Part shown: positions 8,381-17,412 of the stretch, piece by piece | Position numbering within the stretch: the first letter of the stretch is position 1 | Layout: each line of letters begins with the position of its first letter | Source: JBBSGD01 sp038254435 | GTDB lineage: Bacteria; Actinomycetota; CADDZG01; WHSQ01 | Assembly: GCA_038254435.1 (NCBI GenBank) | Contig: JBBSGD010000017.1 | Coordinates: forward strand, 1 to 38,645 | DNA length: 38,645 nt | Direction: 5' to 3' | Position numbers and translations under genes: made by a program | Notes under the pieces: model-generated | The model's input: only the letters and a program-made list of their open reading frames with translations | Databases searched by the model: none | What the model was told of the DNA's origin: nothing

Positions 8381-8635
8381 TCAGTGATTGCGGAGGGCCG
8401 CGATCAGCTCTTCCTTCGTCATGTTCGAGCGGCCCTCGATGCCGATGGCGGCGGCTCGCTCGGTGAGATCGTCTTTCGACCAGTCTTCGTAGGCGGGAGC
8501 GCTCCCGCCTTTCTTGCCGCTGGCGCTGCGTGAGGAGTTGGCGATGCGTGCCGCCTTCTCCTTGCTGGCCCCCTGCTCGCGCAGGGCTTCGTATTGCTCG
8601 TCGTCCTTGACGCTCGGTCCGTGATCCTTGGTCAC
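8381..8635 (-). CDS. Small DUF7218-like protein with Rho-N/SAP-like C-terminus
   Basis: This is an 84-residue hydrophilic protein. The N-terminal part (KDHGPSVKDDEQYEALREQG followed by SKEKAARIANS) matches small actinobacterial proteins annotated as DUF7218 or Rho termination factor-like. The last 35 residues (WSKDDLTERAAAIGIEG, MTKEELIAALR) form a SAP/Rho-N-like helix-extended-loop-helix found in nucleic acid-binding proteins. I set the start at GTG 8635, 8 nt after GGGAGG; a frame to ATG 8668 would add residues without family support. It is monocistronic and convergent with the mocA-like gene. Its function is unknown; DNA or RNA binding is inferred. Confidence 0.75.
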   Translation of the reverse strand: MTKDHGPSVKDDEQYEALREQGASKEKAARIANSSRSASGKKGGSAPAYEDWSKDDLTERAAAIGIEGRSNMTKEELIAALRNH

Positions 8636-8790
8636 GGTGATCACCTCCCTGGACACGTGTTTTTCCACCGAGCCCCGGTCTATGCACGGTTAGCCACGGA
8701 TCGAGCTCGCGCACGAGGGGTGAGGATGGCGGGCGCGGCAGCGGCGAAGCGTACAGTCGGGGCGGGAACGCAGCCCGCAATGGGGGCGCC
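8636..8790. promoter_or_regulatory. Divergent intergenic region, Rho-N gene / glycerate kinase
   Basis: These 155 nt hold the upstream signals of both genes. A perfect 10-bp palindrome GGTGATCACC (8636-8645) abuts the GTG of the small gene and overlaps the spacer after its GGGAGG. No convincing promoter hexamers can be read by eye. Confidence 0.35.
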
Positions 8791-9954
8791 GTGCGCATCG
8801 TGATAGCTCCGGATTCCTTCAAAGGCTCTTTGTCGGCGGCCGAGGCAGCCTCGGCTTTGGCACGCGGCTTGCTGCGAGCGCTTCCGGATGCGCGTTTCGA
8901 CCTGCTTCCCCTGTCCGACGGGGGCGAGGGTTGGGTCAGGACTCTCACGGCAGGAGGCAGAGGCCGGATCGCGCGCGTCCGCGTGACGGGGCCGGTGGGC
9001 GATCCGGTCGAGGCCGCGTTCGGGCTCGTCGACGACGACGCGGGAGTGACGGGCATCGTGGAGATGGCCCAGGCGTCGGGCCTCGCCCTGCTCGAGCCCG
9101 GCTCGCTCGACCCTGCCGCGGCTACCACCTACGGAACCGGCGAGCTCATTGCGGCCGCCTTGGACGCGGGGGCCGGGCGTCTTCTGATTGGGGCCGGGGG
9201 GAGCGCCACCAACGACGGCGGGGCCGGGATGGCGGCCGCGCTCGGTGTGAGCTTTCGCCGCTCGAACGGCAGCCCTGTTGAGGCTGGGGGAGCCGCTCTT
9301 GCGCAGCTCGCGAGCCTCGACATTGCCGACCTCGATGCTCGCGTTCGGGAGGCCGAGGTAGTGCTGGCGACGGACGTTGACAACCCGCTCATCGGAGAGC
9401 GGGGCGCGTCCGCCGTCTACGGCCCGCAAAAGGGTGCCTGGCCCGAGCTGGTGGCGGAGCTGGACGCCGCGCTGGCGCACTTCGCCTCCTGCGTCGAATC
9501 GGCTCTGGGCGACTCGTGGCGCGACGAGCCCGGCGCCGGCGCCGCCGGAGGCTTGGGGTTCGGCCTGCTGGCCTTTGCCGGCGCAGCCGTGGCTCCCGGG
9601 ATCGAGGTGGCTCTCGACGCTCTGGGCGCAAACGGGATCCTCGAGGGCGCAGATCTCGTGGTAACCGGCGAGGGCCGTATCGACGAGCAAACCCTGGCAG
9701 GCAAGGTTCCCATCGGAGTGGCGCGGCGAGCCTCGGCCTATGGAGTTCCGGTGATCGCTGTTGGCGGGAGCGTTGCGCCAATGGATGAGGAGATGCGGGA
9801 GCGTTTTGCCGCCGAGGGCATAGGCGTGCTCTACGCGACCACCGCCGCTGCGCCCGGTGACATCACCCCGCAGACGGCGGCTGCCGCTCTCGAGCAGGCT
9901 GCCGAGCGCGCCGGCAATGCGATAGCCGCAGGCGAGATGCCGTTGCCCTCATAA
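8791..9954 (+). CDS. Glycerate kinase (GarK/GlxK family)
   Basis: The 387-residue enzyme shows family motifs in order: IAPDSFKGSLSA at the N-terminus, LPLSDGGEGW, GAGGSATNDGGAGMA, ATDVDNPL and TGEGRIDEQTLAGK. The family phosphorylates D-glycerate with ATP to 2-phosphoglycerate (or, for some members, 3-phosphoglycerate), the last step of the glycerate pathway that brings glyoxylate carbon into glycolysis. The GTG start at 8791 gives the canonical MRIVIAPDS beginning. It is not in an operon, but it lies next to the glycolate/glyoxylate cluster and complements malate synthase as a second exit for glyoxylate. No glyoxylate carboligase or tartronate semialdehyde reductase is seen here. Confidence 0.93.
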   Translation: MRIVIAPDSFKGSLSAAEAASALARGLLRALPDARFDLLPLSDGGEGWVRTLTAGGRGRIARVRVTGPVGDPVEAAFGLVDDDAGVTGIVEMAQASGLALLEPGSLDPAAATTYGTGELIAAALDAGAGRLLIGAGGSATNDGGAGMAAALGVSFRRSNGSPVEAGGAALAQLASLDIADLDARVREAEVVLATDVDNPLIGERGASAVYGPQKGAWPELVAELDAALAHFASCVESALGDSWRDEPGAGAAGGLGFGLLAFAGAAVAPGIEVALDALGANGILEGADLVVTGEGRIDEQTLAGKVPIGVARRASAYGVPVIAVGGSVAPMDEEMRERFAAEGIGVLYATTAAAPGDITPQTAAAALEQAAERAGNAIAAGEMPLPS

Positions 9955-10135
9955 GCCCGGTTCGGGCACCTGGCAGGTCGGCCGGCGAACCGGTGTCCCC
10001 ATCCGCATGACTACCTTTGTCCACAAACTTGCGCCTCCCGCCGGTAAATGGGCAACAACCGCCCGCAGGCTTGCACCATGTGCACTTGCACCACGAAGCC
10101 CGCGCGGTCAGGCGGCCCGGGAATCGCTCAGGCTC
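9955..10135. other. Convergent intergenic spacer
   Basis: These 181 nt separate the convergent glycerate kinase and permease genes. Directly after the kinase stop, GCCCG and CGGGC (9955-9959 and 9963-9967) form a small hairpin. Near 10075-10102 CTTGCACCA occurs twice, 15 nt apart. No T-tract terminator and no gene is visible. Confidence 0.4.
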
Positions 10136-11758
10136 TTAGGGCGACATCAATCCCGGTGCGATCAGGTAGATGAGAAGCCCGATCAGGATCAGATAACCGA
10201 GCAGCACCAGCGTCCATCCCATGTTGTGACGGATGACCGCACCCTCGTTGCGGACGTACTTGGTAGTCGAGACCCCGACGCTGGCTGTTTGCGGGGCGAC
10301 CGGTTTGCCGACCTCCGCTCCTACGGAGTTGAGAGACGGCAGCAGGAAGAGTGGGAAACCGAGAATCTTTCCGACCGAGGCCTGGAAGGCGCCGAAGAGC
10401 GCGTTGGTGGAGGTGTTGCTGCCCGACAGGGCCACTCCTATCCAGCCCAGGACTGGCGCCAGCAAGATGAAGAACGTGTTCGTCTTGGAGAACCCGAAGG
10501 CGAGCGAGTTGGCCATGCCCGAGTAGTTGAAAACGAAGGCGAGACCGAAGATGAAGACCCCCACGAGCAGCGCGCCCCATACCTGCGAGCCCACCTGCCG
10601 GAAGGCGCTCCGCAGTTGCTCTGCGCTCGGGCGCAGGTAGAAAACGATGAGGATCCACGACACCAGGATGGCGGTCCCCGCGATGAAGGGTTTGAACTCG
10701 AAAAGGAGGGGAGCGGCGGCGTGCGAGAGCGAAGACACCGCAGTCACCGACAGATCGAACGCCACGTAGCCGGGCAACGGCGAGTTCGGGTTGGTCCATG
10801 CTACGACCACCGCGATCAGGATCAGGAAGGGGATGAGCGCCCTGAAGACCGTGCCGAAGGGCATTGGTTCCCCCGCGAGCTCGGCCGAGCGGTCCCCTTC
10901 GACCTCGACTCCTCCGTATCCCAGCGTCGTCTTGGGTTGCCATACCTTGAGGAACAGCAGCAGGGCCACGAAGCAAACGATGGCGCCGATGACATCGGGC
11001 AGGTAGGGCCCGAGGAACTGGGACGTTGGGAACTGCCCCGCGATATAGGAAAGCGACGCCACCAACGCCAGCGGCCATCCGTCCCTCAGCCCTCGCTTGC
11101 CGGACACGAGATAGATGAGAACGAAGGGCGGGAGCAGCGCCAGGATGGCGACGATCTTTCCGATGGAGGCGGAAAGGTCGTTGATCTCGAGGCCGGTCAC
11201 GGTCGCGAGCGCAATGATCGGCGCTCCCAGCGCGCCGAAGGACACCGGCGCATTGTTGGCGATGGCGGCGACGCGGATCGCGTCCAGCTCGACGACGCCC
11301 AGTGCAACCAGGATGGGCGCCACCACGGCCCACGGATAGCCGAAGCCGACGAGGCCCTCGAGCAGCGCGCCGAAGGCCCACGCCATGAGCAGCGTCTGGA
11401 CGCGTATGTCCGCCGTAGCCTGCTGGATGAGCCAGCGCTGGAAGCGTTCGAAGACTCCGGTTTCGACGAGCGTGTAATAGATGACGACGCCCCAAAAAAC
11501 GATCCAGTCGACTGCCAGGATTCCCGTCAGGCTGCCGAACGAATAGGCCTTGAGGGAGTCGACAAACGGTGCTTTCCAGACAAGGACCGCAAGCAAGAGC
11601 GTGATTACGGAGCCGATGATCACCGCCAGCCACGCGGTGACTCGGAAGACCGCCAGCATAACCAGCAGGGCCGCTACGGGAAGGAGGGCGAGAAGCGTGC
11701 TGCCCAAGACCCCACCGAGCGGGAGCTTTAGCTGCTCGAATGCCAGCAGTGCCGTCAT
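10136..11758 (-). CDS. lldP: L-lactate/glycolate permease (LctP family)
   Basis: The 540-residue polytopic membrane protein has about 12-14 hydrophobic segments. It carries the LctP-family signatures GALLEGLVGFGYPWAV and NNAPVSFGALGAPI in the first half. Members (LldP, GlcA) import L-lactate, D-lactate and glycolate by proton symport. The ATG at 11758 follows a GGGGG stretch with about 7 nt spacing; an adjacent GTG at 11761 is possible. The frame continues far upstream into the divergent gene without homology, so the longer start is rejected. Divergence from glcDEF and lutABC says its substrates are glycolate and/or lactate; the sequence alone cannot choose between LldP and GlcA. Confidence 0.92.
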   Translation of the reverse strand: MTALLAFEQLKLPLGGVLGSTLLALLPVAALLVMLAVFRVTAWLAVIIGSVITLLLAVLVWKAPFVDSLKAYSFGSLTGILAVDWIVFWGVVIYYTLVETGVFERFQRWLIQQATADIRVQTLLMAWAFGALLEGLVGFGYPWAVVAPILVALGVVELDAIRVAAIANNAPVSFGALGAPIIALATVTGLEINDLSASIGKIVAILALLPPFVLIYLVSGKRGLRDGWPLALVASLSYIAGQFPTSQFLGPYLPDVIGAIVCFVALLLFLKVWQPKTTLGYGGVEVEGDRSAELAGEPMPFGTVFRALIPFLILIAVVVAWTNPNSPLPGYVAFDLSVTAVSSLSHAAAPLLFEFKPFIAGTAILVSWILIVFYLRPSAEQLRSAFRQVGSQVWGALLVGVFIFGLAFVFNYSGMANSLAFGFSKTNTFFILLAPVLGWIGVALSGSNTSTNALFGAFQASVGKILGFPLFLLPSLNSVGAEVGKPVAPQTASVGVSTTKYVRNEGAVIRHNMGWTLVLLGYLILIGLLIYLIAPGLMSP

Positions 11759-11924
11759 CACGGAACCCCCTTGTAATCGCGGCCAGGCCACCCTTGCCGC
11801 CCCGCCCTGTTTCCATAACCCCTTTTCCCGGCGCGTGCAAGCGCGAGACTGTGATTCGCTGCTCGTCGCGTGGGGCATGCTTGTGTAAGGGCGACGGCGG
11901 CACCGAAACAGGGGGCGTGATTGC
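11759..11924. promoter_or_regulatory. Divergent control region, permease / glycolate-lactate operon, with a 9-bp inverted repeat
   Basis: These 166 nt must hold the promoters of both transcription units. CCCTGTTTC at 11805-11813 and its exact complement GAAACAGGG at 11905-11913 lie 91 nt apart, one upstream of each divergent start (47 nt from the permease, 11 nt from glcD). This is a possible paired operator. I do not see a clear GntR-type (LldR/GlcC) palindrome. Confidence 0.4.
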
Positions 11925-13373
11925 GTGAGCGATGAGCTTGCCCGAGGATTACTTGCAATCTGCGGCGCCGAGCGCGTCGTCACCAATCCGGACGCGATGA
12001 AGACCTACGAATCCGACGGCCTCTTGCAGTACCAGGGTTGCCCCCGCATCGTCGTGCTCCCGGACGATGCGCGCGAGGTCCAGGACGTGGTGGGGCTGTG
12101 CGACAGGCTCGAGGTTCCATGGGTGGCGCGTGGGTCCGGTACGGGGCTGTCCGGCGGCGCGGTGCCGGTCGAGGGGGGCGTTGTGATAGCTCTCTCGCGC
12201 ATGCGCAAGATCCTCGAGGTCGATGTCCAGAATCATCGCGTCGTCGTCGAGCCGGGTGTCACCAACGTCGAGGTGTCAAAGGCCGTGGCGCCCACCCATT
12301 TCTACCCTCCCGACCCCTCCAGCCAGATCGTGTGCTCCATCGGAGGCAATGTGTCCGAGAACTCGGGTGGAGCGCACTGTTTCAAGTACGGGTTTACCAC
12401 CAACTACGTCACGGGTCTCGACGTCGTTCTTCCGGACGGCGCCCTGGTGACGCTCGGGGGCAAAGAGCTGGATCGGCCCGGTTACGACCTCGTCGGCGCT
12501 TTCGTCGGCTCCGAGGGAACGTTGGGGGTCGTGACGCGCATAGTGCTTCGCATCGTGCCGGTGCCCGAAACCGAGCGCACGCTGGTTGCCTACTTCGAGT
12601 CCCCCGGCGACGCCGGGACCGCAGTGTCGGACATCGTCGCCGCAGGGATCGTGCCGGGCGCCATGGAGATGATGGACAAGCTCGCGATCCAGGCGTGCGA
12701 GGACGCTACCAACGCCGGTTACCCGCGCGACGTGGGCGCGGCCCTCATCGTGGAGCTGGACGGGCCCGCGGCCGAGTGCGACGAGCTCTTCGAGGCCATA
12801 CAGGAGACCTGCAACCGTGATGGAGCAACCGGCATACGCGTGGCCGACGATGCAGGCGAGAGAGAGCTGATCTGGAAGGCGCGCAAGGCGGCTTTTGCCG
12901 CCATGGGCCGCGTCGCCCCCAACTACTACGTGCAGGACGGCGTGATACCGAGAACGCGTCTGCCCGAGGTGCTACGTCGCATCGACGAGCTATCCGAGGA
13001 ACATGGCTTCAAGATCGCTAACGTCTTTCATGCAGGAGACGGCAACCTCCATCCGCTCGTTTGCTTCGACGGCGGCAACGAGGGCGAAGCCGAGCGCGCC
13101 GAGGAGGTTGCCGGCCTCATCCTGACCGCCTGCGTTGACGCGGGAGGCTCGATCACCGGAGAGCACGGAGTCGGTCTCGACAAGAAAAAGCACATGCCGC
13201 GCATGTTCAACGACGACGACCTTGCCACCTTCCAGCGCCTTCGCTGCGCGTTCGATCCAAAGCAACGGGCCAATCCCGGCAAAGTGATGCCGACCCCGAG
13301 GCTGTGCGGGGAGGTGCCGGGGATCTACCGGCGGCATCCCCTCGAGCAAGCGGGGATCGCCGAGCGGCTGTGA
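11925..13373 (+). CDS. glcD: Glycolate oxidase FAD subunit GlcD
   Basis: The 482-residue flavoprotein has an N-terminal FAD-binding type 4 (PCMH) domain with VARGSGTGLSGGAVP and SIGGNVSENSGGAHCFKYG. The C-terminal domain carries FHAGDGNLHPLVCFD and GSITGEHGVGLDKK. GlcD oxidises glycolate (and D-lactate) to glyoxylate in the membrane-associated GlcDEF complex. Start GTG 11925 gives MSDELARGLL. It is the first gene of a seven-gene plus-strand operon and overlaps glcE by 4 nt. D-lactate dehydrogenase is a close alternative, but the following glcE and glcF make GlcD the better call. Confidence 0.93.
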   Translation: MSDELARGLLAICGAERVVTNPDAMKTYESDGLLQYQGCPRIVVLPDDAREVQDVVGLCDRLEVPWVARGSGTGLSGGAVPVEGGVVIALSRMRKILEVDVQNHRVVVEPGVTNVEVSKAVAPTHFYPPDPSSQIVCSIGGNVSENSGGAHCFKYGFTTNYVTGLDVVLPDGALVTLGGKELDRPGYDLVGAFVGSEGTLGVVTRIVLRIVPVPETERTLVAYFESPGDAGTAVSDIVAAGIVPGAMEMMDKLAIQACEDATNAGYPRDVGAALIVELDGPAAECDELFEAIQETCNRDGATGIRVADDAGERELIWKARKAAFAAMGRVAPNYYVQDGVIPRTRLPEVLRRIDELSEEHGFKIANVFHAGDGNLHPLVCFDGGNEGEAERAEEVAGLILTACVDAGGSITGEHGVGLDKKKHMPRMFNDDDLATFQRLRCAFDPKQRANPGKVMPTPRLCGEVPGIYRRHPLEQAGIAERL

Positions 13374-14527
13374 GCGCCGAGGTTCTGACTCCGGGATCGG
13401 TGGCCGAAGCCGCAGACATGCTGCGCAGCGCGAGCGCCGCAGGACGGACGGTGCGCTTCTCGGGCGGCAAGACCAAGTACGGCTGGGGTTCAGACGCCGG
13501 CCAGCCGGATCTCGAGCTGTCGACCACCGCCCTCGACGAGATCGTCGAGTTCAACGAGCGCGACCTCACCGCGATCCTGCAGGCCGGCGTGCCTCTTGCA
13601 CGCGCGCAGGAGGCGTTCTTTGCAGGCGGCGAGATGCTTGCCCTCGATCCCCCGCGCGGAGAGCAAGAGCGCGCCACGATCGGCGGGGTCGTGGCAACCG
13701 GCGACTCAGGCCCGCTTCGGCACCGCTACGGCGCGGCCCGCGATCTCGTGGTCGGTGTGACCATGGTCCTCGCAGACGGAACGATCGCAAAGTCCGGGGG
13801 CAGAGTCATAAAGAACGTCGCCGGATACGACCTGGGCAAGCTGCTGGCCGGCTCCTTTGGGACCCTCGGCCTCATCGCAGAGCTGGTCGTGCGCCTGCAT
13901 CCCAAGCCGCCCGAAACCGTCACGGTGACGGGCCGTTCGAGCGACGCGAAAACGTTCGTGGCCGGCGCGGCCGAGCTGACCCGCTGCCAGCAGCAGCCCG
14001 AATGCATCGATGTCTCCTACCGGGGTGGCCGGGGTGAGGTATCGATGCGGCTCGGCGGCGCGGGCCTCGAGGCGCGTGCGCAGACGGCGGCCGACCTTCT
14101 CACGCGAGCGGGCCTCGAGGCAGTGACGATAGAGGACGACGATGCGCTGTGGAGCGAGCTTGCCGGGCGTCAGCGCGGCGAGGGGGCGGTGGTCGTTCGG
14201 GTATCGGGCCTGCAGGGCGATTTGCCAAGAGTGATCGAGCTGGCGGAGTCGATAGGTGCGGACTTCGTAGGCCGGGCCGCATTGGGCATCTCGTGGTTGC
14301 TGATTCCACCGGCGGATGAAGGATTGCTCCTCGGCGCGATCGAGGAGGCCCGCGCGCGTCTGTCCCCGCGTGCGTGCGTAGTTCTCGACGCGCCCGAGGG
14401 CCTGCGCCGCAAGGTGGACGTGTGGGCGTCCGGCGACGACTCTTCGGTGCGCGTGATGCGGGCGGTCAAGCACCGGTTCGATCCGGAGGGCATTCTGGCT
14501 CCGGGCCTTTTCGTGGGAGGAATCTAG
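13370..14527 (+). CDS. glcE: Glycolate oxidase FAD-binding subunit GlcE
   Basis: This is a 385-residue FAD-binding type 4 domain protein. PCMH-type signatures are visible: GRTVRFSGGKTKYGWG near the N-terminus, ERATIGGVVATGDSGP, and GRVIKNVAGYDLGKLLAGSFG, the GlcE-specific stretch. GlcE is the second flavin subunit of glycolate oxidase. The start is GTG 13370, overlapping the glcD stop (GTGA); the longer frame from 13304 lies inside glcD and has no homology. The stop at 14527 is directly followed by the ATG of glcF with no gap. Confidence 0.92.
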   Translation: MSAEVLTPGSVAEAADMLRSASAAGRTVRFSGGKTKYGWGSDAGQPDLELSTTALDEIVEFNERDLTAILQAGVPLARAQEAFFAGGEMLALDPPRGEQERATIGGVVATGDSGPLRHRYGAARDLVVGVTMVLADGTIAKSGGRVIKNVAGYDLGKLLAGSFGTLGLIAELVVRLHPKPPETVTVTGRSSDAKTFVAGAAELTRCQQQPECIDVSYRGGRGEVSMRLGGAGLEARAQTAADLLTRAGLEAVTIEDDDALWSELAGRQRGEGAVVVRVSGLQGDLPRVIELAESIGADFVGRAALGISWLLIPPADEGLLLGAIEEARARLSPRACVVLDAPEGLRRKVDVWASGDDSSVRVMRAVKHRFDPEGILAPGLFVGGI

Positions 14528-15817
14528 ATGGCGATCCGGGCATTCGATCCGCACAAGCCACCGGACGAGGGCCTCATAGACGACTGCGTGCACTGCGGCT
14601 TTTGTCTGCCCACGTGTCCTACCTACGTGCTGTGGGGCGAGGAGATGGACTCTCCGCGCGGGCGCATCGCTTTGATGAAGCGAGGCCTGCAAGAGGGGAG
14701 CGAGATGTCCCCGACGCTGGTCCAGCATTTCGACAGATGCCTTGGCTGCATGGCGTGCGTTACGGCCTGCCCGTCGGGTGTGCAATACGACCGCTTGATA
14801 GAGGCCACCCGCCCTCAGGTGGAGCGCAACCATCGCAGGTCATCGTCCGAGCGGATCTTCCGCTCGTTCGTGTTTGCTACCTTCATGCGACCGGGGGTGC
14901 TGCGGGTGCTCGCGCCGCTGTTGTGGCTCGGGGCCAAGAGCGGCATCACCCGCTCGGCGGAGACGGCCGGGCTGCTGAAACGAACGCCCCGCCTCGCGAT
15001 GCTGAACCGGCTTGCCCCTGGCGTCCCGCCGGCTGCGGCGTTGCGACGACTGCCTGAGGTGACCCCAGCACGCGGACGCCGGCGTGCCACGGTAGGACTG
15101 CTGCAGGGATGTGTGCAGAGGGTGTTCTTCGGGGACGTCAACCACGCCACGATCCGCGTCCTGGCGGCGGAGGGCTTCGAGGTGCTGGCGCCGCGCCGGC
15201 CGAGATGCTGCGGCGCGCTGGCCCTGCATGCAGGCGAGGAAGAGCGCATGCTGTCCCTCGCCAAGGCCACCATCGAAGCATTCGAGGGCTGCGAACAAGT
15301 CGCGGGCAACGCAGCCGGCTGCGGTTCGGCTATGCGCGACTACGCGCACTTGCTTGCGGACGACCCGGCCTGGGCGCAGCGCGCCGCGGAGTTTTCGGAC
15401 AAGGTCCGGGACGTATGCGAGCTGCTGGCGGAGCACGAGCCCATCGCGGAGCGGGGCGAGCTGCCCCTCAAGGTCGCGTATCACGACGCCTGTCACCTGG
15501 CGCACGCGCAAGGCGTGCGAGCCCAGCCACGTGCGCTGCTGTCCGGCATCCCCTCGCTCGAGCTCGTCGAGCCGCCTGAGTGGGAGATCTGCTGCGGCTC
15601 CGCGGGCGTCTACAACCTCATGCAGCCCGAGGCTGCGCGCGCGCTGGGCGAGCGAAAGGCCCGCAACCTGTTGACCACCGGAGCCCAAGCGATAGCGGCG
15701 GGCAACCCAGGCTGCGCATTGCAGATCGGAGCCCATCTGCAGGACCTGGGGCGCGGCATGCCCATCTATCACCCCATGCAACTGCTCGATATGTCGATTG
15801 CCAAAGGGAGGCGCTGA
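14528..15817 (+). CDS. glcF: Glycolate oxidase iron-sulfur subunit GlcF
   Basis: The 429-residue protein has two 4Fe-4S motifs near the N-terminus, CVHCGFCLPTCPTY and CLGCMACVTACPSG. Two CCG-type domains follow (PRCCGALALHAG, ICCGSAGVYNLMQPE, with YHDACHLAHAQG), as in GlcF and heterodisulfide reductase-like subunits. It carries electrons from the GlcD/GlcE flavins towards the quinone pool. The ATG at 14528 follows the glcE stop immediately, and the GTG of malate synthase lies 2 nt after its stop. Confidence 0.94.
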   Translation: MAIRAFDPHKPPDEGLIDDCVHCGFCLPTCPTYVLWGEEMDSPRGRIALMKRGLQEGSEMSPTLVQHFDRCLGCMACVTACPSGVQYDRLIEATRPQVERNHRRSSSERIFRSFVFATFMRPGVLRVLAPLLWLGAKSGITRSAETAGLLKRTPRLAMLNRLAPGVPPAAALRRLPEVTPARGRRRATVGLLQGCVQRVFFGDVNHATIRVLAAEGFEVLAPRRPRCCGALALHAGEEERMLSLAKATIEAFEGCEQVAGNAAGCGSAMRDYAHLLADDPAWAQRAAEFSDKVRDVCELLAEHEPIAERGELPLKVAYHDACHLAHAQGVRAQPRALLSGIPSLELVEPPEWEICCGSAGVYNLMQPEAARALGERKARNLLTTGAQAIAAGNPGCALQIGAHLQDLGRGMPIYHPMQLLDMSIAKGRR

Positions 15818-15819
15818 CA

Positions 15820-17412
15820 GTGGCGAACATCAAGGGCGTCGAGGTGCGCGGACCTGTAGAGGGCCGCGCCGCGGAGATCCTGACCGACGAGGCGCTCGCC
15901 TTCGTGGCGCAGCTTCAGCGCGAGTTCGGAGCCACGAGGCGTGACCTACTCGCCCGCCGCCGGGAGCGCCAGGCCGAGTTGGACTCGGGGGTCACGCCCG
16001 ACTTCCTTGCCGAGACAAAGGACGTAAGAGCCGGCGATTGGAAAGTGGCGCCGGCGCCGTCGGACCTCGCCAACCGTCGCGTCGAGATCACCGGGCCGAC
16101 GGAGAAGAAGATGCTGATCAACGCGCTCAACTCCGGAGCCAGCGTCTTCATGGCCGACTTCGAGGATGCCAACTCCCCGACCTGGAGCAACATGCTGACC
16201 GGGCACATGAACCTGATCGATGCCATCGAGCGCACCATCGAGCTAGACGCCGGTGACAAGACCTACCGTCTCGAAGACGACACGGCAACGCTCGTCGTGC
16301 GGCCGCGCGGCTGGCATCTGCCCGAGAAACACGTCCTGGTCGATGGTCAGCCACTATCGGGCTCCCTGTTCGACTTCGGCCTCTACTTCTGGCATAACGC
16401 CACGCGTCTGCTCGAGCGCGGCAGCGGCCCGTACTTTTATCTGCCGAAGCTCGAGAACCATCACGAAGCAAGGCTGTGGAACGACGTCTTCAACCTGGCG
16501 CAAGACACCGCCGGCATCGAACGGGGGACGATCCGTGCAACGGTGCTGATCGAGACGGTTCTCGCGGCGTTCGAGATGGAGGAGATCCTCTACGAGCTCA
16601 AGGAGCACTCTGCTGGGCTCAACGCAGGCCGCTGGGACTACATCTTCAGCATTATCAAGAAGTTTCGCCGGCGAGGCGGCTATGTGCTCCCGGATCGCAA
16701 CCAGGTCACGATGACGGTGCCCTTCATGCGCGCCTACACGGAGCTGTTGGTCAAGACGTGTCATGCACATGGAGCCCACGCCATCGGAGGTATGGCGGCG
16801 TTCATTCCGTCGCGCAAGGACCCGGACGTCAACGAACAGGCGATCTCAAAGGTCAAGGAAGATAAGGAGAGAGAGTCATCCGACGGCTTCGACGGCTCGT
16901 GGATAGCGCACCCCGATCTGGTCGCTCCCGTCAAGGAGGTCTTCGACTCCGTGCTCGGCGACAATCCCAATCAGCTCGAGCGGCAGAGGGACGAGGTCTC
17001 GGTCCGCGCCGGCGAGCTCCTCGATGTGTCGATCGAAGGTTCGTCCGTCACCGAGGAAGGACTTCGAAACAACGTCAACGTGGGGCTTCAATACCTGTCC
17101 TCGTGGCTGTCCGGCATCGGCGCCGCCGGGATCTTCAACCTCATGGAGGACGCGGCCACGTGCGAGATCTCGCGCTCGCAGGTATGGCAGTGGGTGCATC
17201 AAGGGGTGCAGCTCGAGTCCGGAGAGAAGGTAACTGCGGAGCTCGTCAGGCGCATAGAGGACGAAGAGCTGGAGCGCATCAAGGAGTCGGTAGGCGAGGA
17301 GGTATTCAACAAGGCTCCGGCCAAGCAGGCACGCGCTATCTTCGAAGACGTTGCGCTCGCCGATGACTTCATCGAGTTCCTCACGTTGCCGGCGTACGAG
17401 TTGCTCGATTGA
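15820..17412 (+). CDS. aceB: Malate synthase A
   Basis: The 530-residue enzyme has the length and motifs of malate synthase A: FMADFEDANSPTWSNMLTGH, LYFWHNATRLL, GRWDYIFSIIKKFR, HAIGGMAAFIP and DGSWIAHPDLV. It condenses glyoxylate with acetyl-CoA to malate, so the glyoxylate produced by GlcDEF is consumed by the next gene product. The GTG at 15820 was chosen: it gives MANIKGVEV and lies 2 nt after the glcF stop. The frame is open further upstream through glcF but without homology. No isocitrate lyase is in the window, which suggests a glycolate or purine-derived role, not the acetate glyoxylate shunt. Confidence 0.95.
   Translation: MANIKGVEVRGPVEGRAAEILTDEALAFVAQLQREFGATRRDLLARRRERQAELDSGVTPDFLAETKDVRAGDWKVAPAPSDLANRRVEITGPTEKKMLINALNSGASVFMADFEDANSPTWSNMLTGHMNLIDAIERTIELDAGDKTYRLEDDTATLVVRPRGWHLPEKHVLVDGQPLSGSLFDFGLYFWHNATRLLERGSGPYFYLPKLENHHEARLWNDVFNLAQDTAGIERGTIRATVLIETVLAAFEMEEILYELKEHSAGLNAGRWDYIFSIIKKFRRRGGYVLPDRNQVTMTVPFMRAYTELLVKTCHAHGAHAIGGMAAFIPSRKDPDVNEQAISKVKEDKERESSDGFDGSWIAHPDLVAPVKEVFDSVLGDNPNQLERQRDEVSVRAGELLDVSIEGSSVTEEGLRNNVNVGLQYLSSWLSGIGAAGIFNLMEDAATCEISRSQVWQWVHQGVQLESGEKVTAELVRRIEDEELERIKESVGEEVFNKAPAKQARAIFEDVALADDFIEFLTLPAYELLD

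Noticed and set aside
8636..8645. GGTGATCACC palindrome as an operator
   Set aside because: It is only 10 bp and overlaps the ribosome-binding spacer and start codon region, where chance palindromes are easy; kept only as a note.
10075..10102. CTTGCACCA direct repeat downstream of the permease gene
   Set aside because: Two short copies in a convergent spacer, with no gene start nearby; not enough to claim a regulatory site.
10007..11731. A 574-codon plus-strand open frame antisense to the permease
   Set aside because: Its composition (Glu, Arg, Asp, His-rich, low complexity) is the complement of a hydrophobic membrane protein, and the minus-strand frame has clear LctP motifs.
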